Below are positions 1 to 13,094 of a stretch of DNA of 64,000 nt, piece after piece. The translations under genes and the position numbers were made by a program. Positions within the stretch are counted from its first letter, which is position 1, and each line of letters starts with the position of its first letter. Location of the stretch: NCBI GenBank assembly GCA_037013685.1, contig CM072892.1, positions 21,271,501 to 21,335,500 on the forward strand, in the 5' to 3' direction. This stretch comes from Acridotheres tristis (Eukaryota; Chordata; Aves; Passeriformes; Sturnidae). Below the pieces are notes generated by a model. The model worked only from the letters and a program-made list of their open reading frames with translations. It did no database searches and was not told where the DNA came from.

Positions 1-1473
1 ACTCCAACACCTCAGAGGCAATTCTACTCCTCTGAATTGCACCTACTGCTTTAATAACTTCACTCCAAGGTCAAGATATATGTTTATGTGATCCAGACCC
101 ACAGCTGTCACCTGTAAAGATGAAAGCCATCTCCTCAGGGAATGCTGGAAATGTCCCATATAGTTGAAGTCCTTTGGCAGTGAGAATAGAAATGTTCAAC
201 TGTTCTAGAACAATAAATCACAATGACAACACAGACTGGCATGGAACATTTTCTCTCCAAGAGAGCATTTTTATGCTTTGCACCTTTTCCTCCTATTTGT
301 GATACAACCCACATTCTGAAATCTCAGTAAATGACCATTTTCCATGCTTGACTCAGACTAGCTACAGAAATGAAAAGGCAGGAGCATCACAAAAAAGTGA
401 CATAAGCGAATGAGCCATCTGATGACTACTTACTAAAAGAGACCTAGGAACCTCGTGTTCCTCCACCCTCCAGTTTGTCACTATAATGAAGGCTAGGATA
501 CTGAGGTCATAGCACTGCACTCTCAGAGGATTGATGTAAATCCCTGCAAGACATCATACTCGCTCTTCATACAGGACAGCTCTCCAGCTAGTTAAAATGG
601 GCTTCATCCTTGCTTTGGTTCCCTATGCTGCCTCATCTCCTCATTGGACTTTGCTTTGCCTCAGTGAACTCCCATTGTTCACAGCAGAACATGAAGGTTG
701 ATGAATTTATCCTCACATTACTCTCTGGAAGGCAGAGAAGTGTCAACTTCTCATCTGCAAAAGGGTGATAATTAAATGCTGAGAGAATAAATGACTCGCA
801 CAAGGTCACTTGGGAAGTATGTGGCAGAACTGAAAATTAAATGCAGATCTCCAGAGCTGCAGGTCAAGGCCCAGAACACAAAATCTTTCAGCCCTAGTGG
901 CACAGTGAAGATCAGGTTCCTAGCATACCATAAGACCCTCTGTAGGAATGTGTGTGTCAGTGCTATTGACACATCTTGCATGTAGTTTATCTGTAGGAAG
1001 AATTGGATACATTTCAAAGATTCAGGTATCTAAGATTAAGCAAAGAGGAAAGCAACACAGAATCTACCTGAAAAGTTATGAAAGGCCTTTTCAATATCTT
1101 GCACAAGGCAAATATGCCTCTATAGCCTTCTCTTGGACATACTACTAGTCCAGGACAAAAGCTGACATCAACACCATATTTAATGTCTAGAAATCATAAA
1201 ATGCAACCAAGGAATTACCTTTGTAATTTAACATAAGACTTGTTAACAGATAAAGATTTTGGTAGTGGTACAGGTAGTGTCAATAGTTTAATAACTATTT
1301 ATCTGCCCCTTCACATCTTACTTCTGCTAAACACACTCTTTTAACCTTCCTTCTCTTCTTTAATATGGAGATGCTTCCAGCAGACATATGTGATCAGATT
1401 TCTCCCCATATGTTTAAGAGGTTTCCTTCATATCTCTCCCTAAAAAGCTTTTAACTCTCAGGCTTTCAAAAGG
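1..1473. other. Non-coding, no gene seen
   Basis: Unique-looking AT-rich sequence with a MIR remnant at 776-888. The short open frames at 772-1148 lie over or beside that MIR. Nothing else is recognisable. Confidence 0.6.
776..888 (+). repeat. MIR-type SINE remnant
   Basis: ATGACTCGCACAAGGTCACT, GTGGCAGAACTGAAAATTAA and ATGCAGATCTCCAGAGCTGC parallel the MIR core-to-tail order (TGACTTGCCCAAGGTCAC, GTGGCAGAGCTGGGAATAG, CCCAGGTCTCC). It is old and short of its 5' part. Confidence 0.65.
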
Positions 1474-1662
1474 AAATGAGGCACTGGAACAGGTTACCCA
1501 GAGAAGTTGTGGATGCCCCATGAGTGGAAGTGTTCAAGGCCAGGTGGGGACAGGAGTTTGAGCAACCTGATTTATTGCAATGCACCTCTGCCCATGGCAG
1601 GGGGTTGGAATGAGATGATCTTTGAGGTCCCTTCTGAGCCAAACCATTCTATGATCTTAACT
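1474..1662 (+). mobile_element. CR1 LINE 3'-end fragment, sense
   Basis: The block beginning GGCACTGGAACAGGTTACCC continues through GTTGTGGATGCCCCATGAGTGG, TGTTCAAGGCCAGGTGGGGA and CATGGCAGGGGGTTGGAA to CCAAACCATTCTATGATCTT. This is the standard 3' end of avian CR1. It is 5'-truncated, as most CR1 copies are, and moderately diverged. The open frames at 1507-1836 (plus) and 1572-1991 (minus) are by-products of it. Confidence 0.92.
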
Positions 1663-1752
1663 AGTATGTGGGTCCTCCATCTGCTGCATTTTGAAACTAG
1701 GAATGACACAACATTGTCTCTGCAGGGGAAATGTAGGGGTCCTGTAAACCAC

Positions 1753-1778
1753 AAAGCCTCCTTAAGAAAGGAGGCTTT
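1753..1778 (+). repeat. Perfect 11-bp hairpin with 4-nt loop
   Basis: AAAGCCTCCTT, loop AAGA, then AAGGAGGCTTT. It lies about 90 bp after the end of the CR1 at 1474-1662. No poly-T follows and no known RNA is recognised. Confidence 0.8.
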
Positions 1779-2245
1779 CCTCATCACAGCAAGGTTTGAA
1801 GAAATGCCTGGGAGAGCTGAGCTGTTATGGAAGTGACACTGGGTGGCAGGGCAGGCAGATACTTTTGAAGGTACTAAGAGGAGCACATTAAAAAAAAAAG
1901 GTGGAGAACTGAGAGAGGAAGAAATCCATTCAAGTGGAACCTGAACCAGCTGGATACCAGCCCCATCTTGGATTTCATAACAACCAGGCAAGGCATAATA
2001 GTATTCTGTAATTCTTCAACTCTTGCTGCTCCTTTTTAAGAGGTATCAGTACCACAATGGATTCTAGTGACTCTGCTCATCACTAATCCCAGGTGTTTGC
2101 CTTATCTCTGTCATGACTCCTCCTCATGTCTAATGCACGTTGCTACACTGCTTTGGTGCTGTCTGAACTCCCTGTGAAGTTCCAGAACGGCCTTTGTTCT
2201 CAATGTGCACACAGAAGAAAGCAGATGGGTAAAGCTTAACTGTGA

Positions 2246-2279
2246 CAATAATAATAATAATAATAGGGATAATAATAAC
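2246..2279 (+). repeat. (AAT)n microsatellite
   Basis: An ATAATAATAATAATAATA run, then an interruption (GGG) and another ATAATAATAA. Confidence 0.95.
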
Positions 2280-4477
2280 AAATCAGATGCTGTCATCACA
2301 GCTCTGAAAAGTTGCTACTGATTTTGCAGAATTTGGTCTTGTATTCAAAACCTCAATTACAAAGTTGTGACATGAATTCCCTGCTTCACCTGGACAACTC
2401 AGCTTTTCATACTGCAGCCTAGTTTCCATGTAATTCCATGGTGTTTCATCAAATAAAATATTTGGAAATATTCTAACTATAATATTTTCTTTCAAGGCAC
2501 ATTTCACCATCAAAATAAGTTCATATTTGTTTTGCATTTTCTAAAAGTAATAGAAGTATTCATGGTCAGAAGTCGTATTTGGAGTAAAGAAAAAGATCAA
2601 ATGGCTATAAATTATAGCCGAAAGGGAGTTAATAACTGTACTCCATTTTTTCTAGTAAATTAAAGTACTGAGGAAAAATTTCACTGTGAAGAAAATCTCT
2701 GAAATAACTAGGAGAAAAAGACAACCAAACATGTTTTTATGTTTCTCAACTTAAATAAAGTTTTTGCTTAATCCTCTTAAGCTGGTCACTATAGGGTGTC
2801 ATCAAATTACACCTTTGGAATTACAAAAAATTTAGGACTATCCAAAGGCTTAGTTCACCCTAAAGAACATCCAATTGTTCTGTATAAGAACCCAACTTTA
2901 CCCTCTACTCCTATGGAAATATTGTAGAGTGTCCATAGACAAATCTGTTCTACTGCTGGTGAATAGTAAATGCAGCTGCCCTGTCAGCTCTTGCATTCAT
3001 ATAGCTATTTTGGTTTTTAAAAAAACCCAAACAGTCAACAAAAAAACTTAAACTCAATATCCTAAAGAGTTTCTTGCCGTGTTCTTGGAAGATATATATG
3101 CTGGTACATATTAATAAGAAATATTCAAGATTATTCTTATCTCAGCAATACAACACTGTATCCCTCTTAGGTGTATCTAACCATTACCCATTGATTCAAC
3201 TGATTAAATCTGTTTTCAGTGCCTATGCAGAGATAATTTTATAGATCTAATACTCCCAGAACTGCCAATGGCCCAAAGCTGATCAGTGGATTTGGCTGCT
3301 AGAACCAAAGCTGCACACCCCCTTCACAGCCAATATCTCTGCTAATGAAAAAAGGGAAGGCTCACCAGGCTGGTATCACTAGGAAACTCACCCCCTCCTT
3401 CACAAATATTTCTTTTTCTGTCCTTCTTTCTCTTCCAAATCCAGTGCTTTTAGCCCTAAAAGGCAAATTTCAGAAGGGTGACATGTAATAGCTATCCAAA
3501 ACAAATAGAAAAAGCTAAACCTTGTAAAACTTGAGCAGCAGCTAAGCCAGGACTAATAACTTCCATGGAAGAAGAAAACTAAAGTTACTTTCAGTATTAA
3601 TAGGGCAACTACAGGAGTAGGGACCATTGACAAGGGCTCAGGTACAACAGATCTCTGTATAGCCTCAGATGACAGCTCTGGTGCCCCACTGCCAACACTA
3701 CCCAGGGGATCTTACAACCAGAGCTGACAATAACAATAAAACAGGACAATTCCTCCTGCAGGCCGCCACTCTGTCCTCTGAGCAACACTACACACACCAT
3801 AATGGAGCAGCATGACCATTATCAGGAGAGGAGCTGTGCTGAATGCAGACATAAGCTGCCCAAGAGACCACAAGGTACTGTGCAACGCAGTGTCCTACTC
3901 AGTTCAGAAAGAAGTATTCCCAAATGTGTGGAGCAGACCCAGAATGCCCTCCCACAGCAGACACAGCATGGAGGCACAGATTTGATAATGATAATGTGAT
4001 AAAAGAAGGAGGGAGATGCTGCAGATGGGGAAATGAAGTCTCCACATTTTCATGGAACAATAATTGGAGGGGTCCCACAGGGTCATGTGCATCATTTTCA
4101 ACCTGGCAACGCCAAAAATGCAAGGTATTGGGTGACTAAGACAAAATTAGACACATAAAAATTATTAACTTTCAAACCCTGGGGGTTTCTCCCTTTGATG
4201 TAAACATCTCTTCCCATTGCTGCAACTTCATCATCTTTTGAGGGAAATAAATTTTGATGACTCCAGGCAAAGAACACCAAACCTTGGATGGGAGTCAGAG
4301 CTTTGACATCAGAGTCAGCAATGCCCCTGCAGAATGAGGTGCAACTGAGAAGCACAAGCAGAGTCACAGGCCCCTTCTCTTCTGTAATTTTTCCTTCAGC
4401 ATGCTCACCCTTCCCAGAGAGGAGGGAAAGGACACAATGGCAGCTTCACCACACCTTTGCTGAGATTGGCAGCTTCA

Positions 4478-4900
4478 CACTACATAAATACCACATTCTT
4501 CTCTCCCCAGTCTCTCTTTTTCCACTCTCTAGTTAAAAATTATGCCCTTCACACTCTTTCCCTCCCAGATACACTTCACTCTTTAAGCCTTTTCTCCCTA
4601 TTTTGCCACCTTCTATCCTCCATGCAACCCCATTCCCAGTCCTTCTAAGCTGCTCCCACCTACACATCTCTTGCTCTTTCCCTCCTCAGTCTTAGACCCT
4701 CTCTAACTCTTTCACCCTTTCTCTGCTCTCCTCACATCTACAGCTGTAATCCCATTCTCTTCTCTACTCCTCCATCAGCTTGTCCTCAATGTCCAAACCT
4801 TCTTGCTCCCTCAGACCCTGCCCTGCACCTCCCTGTTCCCTGCCCTGCACCTCACTTTCCTTTCTCAGTTCCCACACAGGTATTTCTCAGCTCTCACCAC
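4478..4900 (+). repeat. Pyrimidine-rich stretch
   Basis: About 420 bp strongly biased to C and T on this strand, with a 22-bp direct repeat near 4818-4853 (CCCTGCCCTGCACCTC twice). It has no gene-like content and may be a decayed CT-rich microsatellite. Confidence 0.6.
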
Positions 4901-6689
4901 TTTCCTGAGGGATCATCCCTCCCACTAGGCCCAGCTTGCCACATTTTGTTTGTACACACAGTCAGGTCTTCCCTCTCCAGCTTTGCTTCTAGATCTGCCA
5001 CATTTAGAGAGTCACCCTGACCTACTTAGGTTCCCTGACCTAGTTATAGCACAAATACCAATTCTAAACACTTGGGAAAAAAGGGCAGTAGGAGGAGAGA
5101 AATAATATCATTATGTTTTGAAATAAAAACAAATCCACCAGCCCAGGGCTGATGAGTTATTTCAGCTCTGACCATTCCCCCAGGGAAGCAAGAACAGCAG
5201 TTCACCTGATATTTCAATGCCCGTGTGGCCATAGACAATTCAAACCAAGACATCACCTGGAAAGATGGTCTGCAGTCTCTTGCTATCATCCCATTTTCTT
5301 TTTTTGATTCCAGCTTCATTCTATCTAGCCTTACTCACCCAGAGCTTGTCTTGACCTCCAGACAGGTATTTCACAGAAAATCTGATTTTGCCCACTGCTC
5401 TCACCAGCCCTCCTTAATTGTGGATCCAGGCTACAGCAGCAACCTGTTGGCTCAAGAATAGCATTTCTACAGCTGGGATTCATTTAGAAATCATGCAATG
5501 CTCTGTATCTGTTTGTATGACCTGCTCAGCCCCTTTAATCTACTTCAGCTATTGTCACAGCTGTCTTCTCCCTTCTCCTCCAAACTGTGCTATTCACTCA
5601 CCTTGCTTCTCCACCTGGCTTGGTGTTGCATGCTGTCACACCTTTTCTTTACCTGCTCTGTAAAGAAATGGTGTCAGCAGTGCCAGCACTGACACATAAA
5701 CCTGACTAGAAATAGCAGATATTCTTCAGAAGTAGTCAGGAGTCTTGGGGTTAGTAATTCACTTGTGTTCTGTGTACTGTGCTCATGACTTAGAAGCCAG
5801 AAACCACTGCTCTGTGACAGCTAGGTCTGTGATTCACTTCCAGCTAGGCTTTTATTTTAGTCACAGTTAATAGATTTCCCTGTAGTGTTTGTATTTTAGG
5901 AATCATATTAGCCCTTTAGTTGCCTGGATGAGTTCATTAAATCAAATCATGTCTCTTTACAGCTGACACTTGTGGTGCTGACCCACCCTGTATAGGGCCA
6001 GTGCCCTGATTGACACTAAAAGCAGCCTGCTCTGCACCCTGAGCTCACAAGGTACTCCCACCACCACTGCTTCAAATCCTGCCAAATATTCCAGCAGAGG
6101 CTCTCCTTCCATTGTTAAAGTCCCATCAAAAAAATGTAGCTGAGTGCACTGCAGCCCTTCCACAATTCCACCAGATATGTTTATTCAGACATGAGAGGGT
6201 AGTCATTCTGCATTTATTTACTGTGATTTTGTACCCGTTTGCCAGCTTCAACATGAACCACGCTTTTTGGCTATTGATTTCCTGGGTTACACACTAATCT
6301 GCTGAGCAAATGGCTTTGGAAATTTACTGTGGATCCCCCAAATCCCTATGTTGTCATCAGCCACTGCCTGCTAAATGTGCACTTGTAGATACATTAAACT
6401 ACAGTTTCAGCTCCTGCATTTTCTTCTTACCTGATTGCTCCAATCTGTCCCTCTACCTGCTGATTCTGTACTCCTCATTGTACTGCATCTGCATTTGGGT
6501 CTGGTCCTACAAAGGCAGTGCACATCCACAGTCAGTTCAACCACCCCTTGATTTTGACTAAAGGCATCACTTGCTGTTAAGATCCAATTTTTGAAATTAT
6601 TACAGAGATGTCTCTGCCCAAATTAAAGAGCAAACAAGACCACATGCTGAAGTCAACAGTAAGGATTTTATTTAACAGTAAATATGGAG

Positions 6690-6754
6690 TAGAAAGACAG
6701 AAAGAAATAGAAAAGGGGGAAGGGGAGAAAGAGAGTGAGAGAGAGAGAGACAGA
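6690..6754 (+). repeat. GA-rich low-complexity tract
   Basis: Purine-rich run with a (GA)n core (GAGAGAGAGAGAGACAG) preceded by GAAA/GGGGA repeats. The open frame on the other strand (6577-6840, rich in Ser and Leu) is a product of it. Confidence 0.85.
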
Positions 6755-8814
6755 TGAAGTAAAAAGATACCATGACTCTGAGGGCCCAGTGGCATCCCGT
6801 TGATCCTCTTGTCCAGCTTTCTCACTGGTAGGGGTCCCACAAAACACAGAGTTCTATGATTTATTGTAGTTCAGATATATTTGGGAATGCCCCAGCACTT
6901 AATCTGCAGGCAGGAGTTTTACACTGTCTTTTGCAACCAACTCTGGATCTGTTGCAACACTTTGGATCATGTGCAGTCCTCTGGTGGAATGCCTCAGAAA
7001 TGAGTCTGGGGGCACTTTGGGGGTCTTTGATAGTTTATGACACCTTTTAAAGCATGACAGCTGCCTCTCATGTGAATGTCCTGTGTGAATGTGACCTTTC
7101 CAGGGGCAGTGCAGGGAGTTTTAAAACTGAGCCCATTTGTGCAAGGGAGGATTCTCTACAGGGTCTCCTTCTTACCTGGCTTGTAGCCTCTGATAGTGTG
7201 TGTTCAGCCCTTCTGTCTTGTCCTGACCAGAGGTTACGCCATCACACACCAAAAAACTCTCCTCTTCTCCCTCAGCTGAGGGAAGAAGAGTGTGCAAACC
7301 CAGCCTCAGTAAATACATTGGTGGGCTATGGCCTCCCCCTGGCAAATCTAGCTAGAGCTGATTTTCAGCACAGCTGCTGAGTTTGGCTTTCCTTGTGGAT
7401 ATACTATCCTCCCCCAGCCTTGTTTATTTGTCCCATCAGGTGGCTTAACTCGTGGTCCAAATTCCCATCAGGAGGCACATTTGGGGGGGTAGGTTTCAGT
7501 GGTCACAGATCAGCAGTTGCTTCTTTGCACAGTTTGGTACAATGAGCAAAGTTCCTCAGTAATTTTAAAAATGTTTGAGCCATTACCCATTTCAGTATCT
7601 CACACTGGCCTCTCTGCTCTTTTCCCCACACAGCTTTGCTCTCTCAGCCTACATCAGCATCAGCAAGCCCAGCCACAGGCCTCCACATCATTCTGATAAT
7701 GCCTCTGTCCTATGACCTGCATCTTTAGTCAGAGCAAAATTGAATTCTTCCAGCATGCACAACTGACAAGTAGGGTCTGCAGTTTCAACAAGTCTTGAAT
7801 CCTGAATAGACTGAGAAAGTGTCTTATGCCATAGGCAGGAACATCCTGTGTTAGCATCACCCCCTAGCTCCATTTATAGACTGCTAAAAAAGGGTAAAAG
7901 GATTGGAAAAGGACAAAGTTGTGCCTGCACAAGCTATGTGCAGAGGATCCTTGCCAGCTTCTAAGACAATATGAACCCAATGAATTAAGACAATTCCAGA
8001 CATGCTAATTACATTTGCCTTTGCAATTTCTGATGGGATTTTCAGATGTCTCTAAGCATTCTCTACCTGGTGTGTCAGCCATACTTCACTGCTGCTTTTA
8101 TGTTATTAATATTGACGGCCACTCAGTTTAAACGCAGGTTAGGTTTGAAATCCTGTCTGTTTGCTTATCTCTGTCTTTTGATCTTGTTTGTTTCCATTCA
8201 TTATAGAGAAATCCTTCTTTCCATAAAGCCCCTTTGAATGCTCCAGCAAACATGCAAACACAGTGCTAAATGGATTAATTTGGAGGTACTGGGGTCTTGC
8301 CCGAATAGATGCTCGTGGATCAATCAGTTCTGCATACCAACTAATGGTCTACATTCCCCTAATGGTCTGAGATTTTTTGTTTGTGGAGTTCAGAACAGGT
8401 CCATGCTGGATATAACTTCATGTGATTGGAAACAAGCAGTTCAAAATTCAGTGTGTTTAATGAGGTTCTGGTAACGAGCACTGACTGCCTAGGAGCATGG
8501 GAACAGAATAACTAAACTGAAGATTTTGAATGTTTGTGGAAGAGTCGTCTTAAAGCTGTCACAAGAAGAGGTGACCCCTCTAACAGAAAAGACGGGTGTG
8601 AGCAGAGGAAAACACAGGTGATGGTCTGTGAGCAGTAGGAGGAGCTGTAAAACACGGAAATCTTGCCTATGCCAAGACTCTCTTCTCCCCAATCCCCTCC
8701 CCACACGTTATATGCCACCCCTCTGACTACCCTTTGGTGCAAGAATGTGGGAAGATAGGTTTGTAGGGATAGTGCAGAAGGCAATCTTTCCCAATGAATT
8801 ACAGCTGTACTGAT

Positions 8815-9300
8815 TACTGGGAAGTAGAGACAGTGTTGCCTGCCCTATGAGGATGGGGGTTATAAAAGAGTGGGTTAGCTAGTCGAGAGTGTGTTGGAGT
8901 TTGAGAGTGCTGCAGAGCAGGATGGAGTCTGCTGGTTGTGTTGTAAGGAGGAAGGGTCATGCAGTAGCGAAAGGGACAGATAAGGTAAGAAGATGCTGTG
9001 TGAAGGACAGGTAGGGTTAGGTGGCTAGGTAAAGAAAACGCTGGGAGCTAGCCAGTCATGTAGGAGGAAGAAGGAAACTTGCAGAGAGAAGGAGTCAGTA
9101 CTGTGTGGAGCTGCCTGTAAGAGGAGTCAGTGCTGTGTGAAGCAGCTAATGAGGAAAGGAGTCAGTGCTGTGTGGAGCTGCCTGTGAGGAAAGGAGTCAG
9201 CGTTGCTTGAGAGAAGTTCACTGAAAGAAGGCATGTAAAGCTTTCAGTAAAGGACTGGTGATGATGCCAGTCCAGCCTGTCTGGACATAATTACTATGCA
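8815..9300 (+). mobile_element. Possible solo LTR of an avian endogenous retrovirus
   Basis: The layout is LTR-like. A TATA-type box lies in GGGTTATAAAAGAGTGGG near 8860-8877. About 360 bp of G-rich transcribed-looking sequence follows, then an AGTAAA near 9246 as a possible poly(A) signal. A short segment then ends near TAATTACTATGCA. No flanking internal retroviral genes and no clear target-site duplication were found, so the edges are guesses. It could instead be unique sequence with a chance TATA box. Confidence 0.35.
9091..9212 (+). repeat. Short tandem repeat, about 32-35 bp period, ~3.5 copies
   Basis: Units beginning GGAGTCAGTRCTGTGTGRAG start at 9091, 9123 and 9158, with a decayed fourth unit (GGAGTCAGCGTTGCTTGAG) at 9193. 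Spacings are 32, 35 and 35 bp. It lies inside the possible LTR. Confidence 0.8.
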
Positions 9301-11636
9301 AGTATAGCGCAGGAGAATGGGGTCAGTGCCTTTGCCTCCTGTGACTGCAGCTGCTGCCCCAGCCCAGCAATGTCAGGAGTGGCTCCTGCACCACTCACTA
9401 CTCCTGCTTTGACTGATACATACATTTTATGCCTATTATACATATATATTGGTTTTCAAGGAGAAAAGCATTTTTTGCTTTTAGCACACTTAGGCGTTTA
9501 AATAAAAACAAATATATCTATATTGACTGTAGTTATTATGCTTGGTTTCATACAGAGCAAGTGGTTCAAACAAAAATAGATTGGTTGGAGTGAATGTGCA
9601 TCAGTTCCAATAATAACACAGGCAGCTTCAAGAAGCATATAAGTTTCATTTAATGTGCACTGGGCTTTCAAATAAGAGGCAAGAAACATTGGGTTAGAAC
9701 AGCTTTTAGTCTACATTTTCTGTCTAAAGGTTCTGCATTTACCAAATTTCTGAAATAGAAGGAAAGTCCATAAAGAGGAGAGAGGCATTTGTTAGGAGGC
9801 CCAGAGTGGTGTTACAGAGAGAGGAAGTGGTATACAACAAAACATGGTTCTGAGGTAGAATTTCTCAACTATAATATCTCTTTACAGTTATTCCCCTATG
9901 TGTGGGATCTCCCACAGAAAGACTGGGCTTCACACTGGAGCAAACAAAAACTTGGTATAACGAAGATTTGCAGGTTTTGAGAAAACTGCACTAGCTGAGG
10001 GCCTGTTTTCAAAGTGAAAATTAAGAACAAATATGAACTGTGAGCTTAACAATTTTCTTGGGTCTAGGCCATATCCCTCAAGAAATGCTACAGAAAACTA
10101 GGAGAGGGTTGACTTGGGCAGGATGCAGAAAGGCTTTCTGCCCCTAGTGTTATAAATCCAGCAGCTACTACAGTCATAATAGCTCCAGGTTAGAGAAACA
10201 CAAAAGGAAAAGACATCTCTTTAAGATATCAGATGTTCTTTCGAAAACATCAGGGAAACAATCTGAGAGGCAGTGATTCATTTCCAGGAATGGCTGTTGA
10301 TGGTGAAGGGATCAGTTAAATCCAGTACTTCTGCTTCCCAAGATTATAAGATAGAGCAAAACAGGGACTATAATTCAAGAGTGAAAATTGAAAAGTGACT
10401 TGTTCAGGTCCATGTTAACTCACAAGAGACCTAATGCAATGGATTTACACTCCAGTCTCCAGTCATGATGGAGGGGTGTGATGATCTCGCCCTCGGTAGT
10501 GCAAGACACCTTATCTGCAGGGAAGGAGCCATTTGGGATGCTCCTTGAAGAATAAGGCCATTACTTCATAGTCTTTGAGTCTATATGTTTTACCTATTTC
10601 CCTCTTCAGTCCTCAGATTTTTTTCTGTCTTTCAGAAAGGTGGACACTGCCTGTTCATTGGAACCCCCTGCTTCAAGTACCCACTCACACCTGATGGCAA
10701 TGAAAAGAGATTTCTCATGGGATGAGAAACACGCTAGAGGAGAATGCTCTCACTGTGCCTTTAGGATGGGCCTCTGAGATAAAGGATGGGATCCCATCTC
10801 CCACAAAAGCTCCTGGAAGTTCCCAGCTCTGAGGCCATCTGTTTCCCATGGGACCATCTGTTCCCAGTGAGCAACACCCCAGGAGAGTGTGTTTATCAAG
10901 ACTAGCAGGTTGAAGTTTGGCAGGCTCTGCAAGTAAGCAATAGGAGGCCTTTAAATTCAGACTTTCTATTTGCAGTATGTGAAGCCTGCATGTGTGTGTT
11001 TCCTCCAACCACCCATATACCACGGAGGAAAGCATTCAAAAACAGGCTCCAAAAATAGAAGAAATTGTGTGACTCACAGCACTGCCACCCTGAGTTGTAT
11101 GCTCAGCACAAATCCCAAGCAAAGTAGCTTTAGGTGCTATGCACTCTCTGCACTCAGAGCTGCAGGTGCCCCCAAAGGAAAACCAAGACTGTATGCATAT
11201 AACAATATGTGATGTATACACCTCACTCAGCAGTGCTCTTCCCTTCACATGGGTACTGTTCCAAAACCCCAGTCAGAGGGTTTGGTTCTCCTGGCTGTGT
11301 GGATCTTTGGTGAAAGGACCAGCTTTTTCTGGTGTGCAAAGCACAGGATTGGCTGCCTACACAGATTACAGCGTGACACATAAATAAAGAAGTATTACCA
11401 CCACTGTCCTTGGCCACATTTCTATTGTCCTAGGATTTTCAGCTAAGAAAGTTCTGCTCTTAAATGTATTTTGTTCAATATTATCATGGTCCTTCCACTA
11501 GACGTGCATATTTTACAGGTCACTGAGTTGGCTTTTTGTGTATAGAAGGAAAAAAAGGTACATGAGAGTTACCAAATTTTACCTGGGTAATATCCAGTTT
11601 CTTGGCAGATAAACAGCAACCAACTGAACATTTTCT

Positions 11637-11655
11637 AAAAAAAAAAAAAAAAAAA
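11637..11655 (+). repeat. Poly(A) run of 19
   Basis: Nineteen uninterrupted A residues after ACATTTTCT. No retrocopied gene is recognised to its left, so it is treated as a simple repeat. Confidence 0.95.
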
Positions 11656-12959
11656 GTATTTCAAATATAAATATTTTTAGCAAGTTCCTTTATTTTTTGA
11701 TTGTAAGACTGTCCAGTATTTCAATATATTCTGGCCGCTTCTGTAAGAATTACAAAGGATAAAACTGGGGCTTTTTAAAGCAAGAATGCAAAGGAAAAAA
11801 AAGGTATTTTCTTTGCCAAACCCCATCTTGAAGACAAGTGTTAGTCAGAAAAGCTATGTAAAAGTTTCAGCAGGGCAAAAAAGCTCATTTCATGATCAGC
11901 TCCAGCCATTCCCTTTTGCACCATGTTGGCCAGGTGAACTGTGTGATACAAATAGCAAACAGGTTCTCTGTGTGTACTCATGTCTCTCTCTAGTGGAAAG
12001 CCCTCATCACTACACAAATAGAGATAAGAGGCATGGGCTTGTCAGTTCAACAAGGGGAGACCTGTGCCCCACAACATCCCTGCATCTTGGGGGCAGATGC
12101 TGCCCTATTGCTGGGGCAGAGCTTTCCTGATTTGCACAGGTGCCCTTTGGCCTCAGGCAGGCCTATGCCATGGCTTGACTTAACCACAATATCTTGGAGG
12201 GCAAAGACATTAGTGTCATACTCAGAGATAAATCAGTACCAAAGAAGTGTTGGCATTTAAGGATTTGAGTCAGATCCATTTGCACTGCAACAGATAAAAA
12301 TAAAGACATCTTCAAATGTCACGTTAAATGCATTTCCAGGTAGAAAACCCCACAGAAAGAGGGAAGCATCATCCAAATTCTCATGGCAAACCCTTGGAAA
12401 TGTAGCCAAACACCTATAAGCTACCAGCCCACTCTTCCCAGCTCCTCCTAATCCCTAGGGATGGGGAGGTGATGTGCCCTGGCAGAGCCCACTGGCCTCA
12501 GCTTGCCAGTCCCTGCTCACATCCTTATACAGCCACGAAATCTTCACTTTAGGCTCTGATGCAGCAGTTCTGAGCCTGCTGGCAGGAGATACATGCACCC
12601 CTGACCCTTCTTGCACTGCAGCCAGCGCCGTTGCAAAGCCCCCAGGGAGTGTGGTGTGGGCTCCAGGAACACTGCTGAGCCTCATGCTGGCAAGTGCCAA
12701 GCAGCAGCAGCCCCGTCGAGCAGATGTTGTGCTTGCACATGGCTGGGTTTTCCTTTCTGTGGTGACAAATAAGCACCATTCATCTGGCAGAGATGGGAGC
12801 TGTACAGCACGGAGAGGGTGGGTCATGCCTTGCCCTTTGCCTCTGCAAGGCTGGGGAAAGCCAGATGCTCTCTGCTTGCCAGGGAATTGCTCCTTACCTT
12901 GCCAGACCTGGCTCAAACATTGCTGCCCCCATTTATTCACAAAGGGGCCTGCATTGCAT

Positions 12960-13094
12960 TTGCACAGGATAACTGTGGAGCACTATTAATCTGCAAGCTG
13001 CAGAGTCAGCACGAGTCATCCAGGGGCCCTGTGAGCAGCCTGCATTTAGGCTGGCCACAGACTGCTTTTCAACACATGGGGAGCTTATCAATGG
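12960..13094 (+). repeat. Left arm of a long inverted repeat
   Basis: This segment is the reverse complement of 13802-13941. Over the best 120 bp (12962-13078 against 13818-13939) I count about 6 differences, roughly 95% identity. It includes CGAGTCATCCAGGGGCCCTG and ATTTAGGCTGGCCACAGACT. The similarity fades outside about 12960 and inside about 13094. It does not match CR1 or MIR by eye. Confidence 0.9.

Larger units (their letters stand above)
1779..12959. other. Intergenic stretch, no gene seen
   Basis: It holds the AAT repeat (2246-2279), a pyrimidine-rich block (4478-4900), a GA tract (6690-6754), the possible LTR (8815-9300) and a poly(A) run (11637-11655). Bases 6590-7060 look faintly like an antisense LTR (TTTTATTTAAC, i.e. 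AATAAA on the minus strand near 6669). Open frames on both strands at 12455-12989 overlap each other and have no recognisable product. No splice-supported exon was found. Confidence 0.55.

Noticed and set aside
1507..1991. 109- and 139-codon frames on opposite strands
   Set aside because: Both cover the CR1 3' end at 1474-1662 and its flank.
12455..12989. Long open frames on both strands (161 and 171 codons)
   Set aside because: They overlap in opposite directions, show no domain or splice context, and sit in locally GC-richer DNA where stops are less common.
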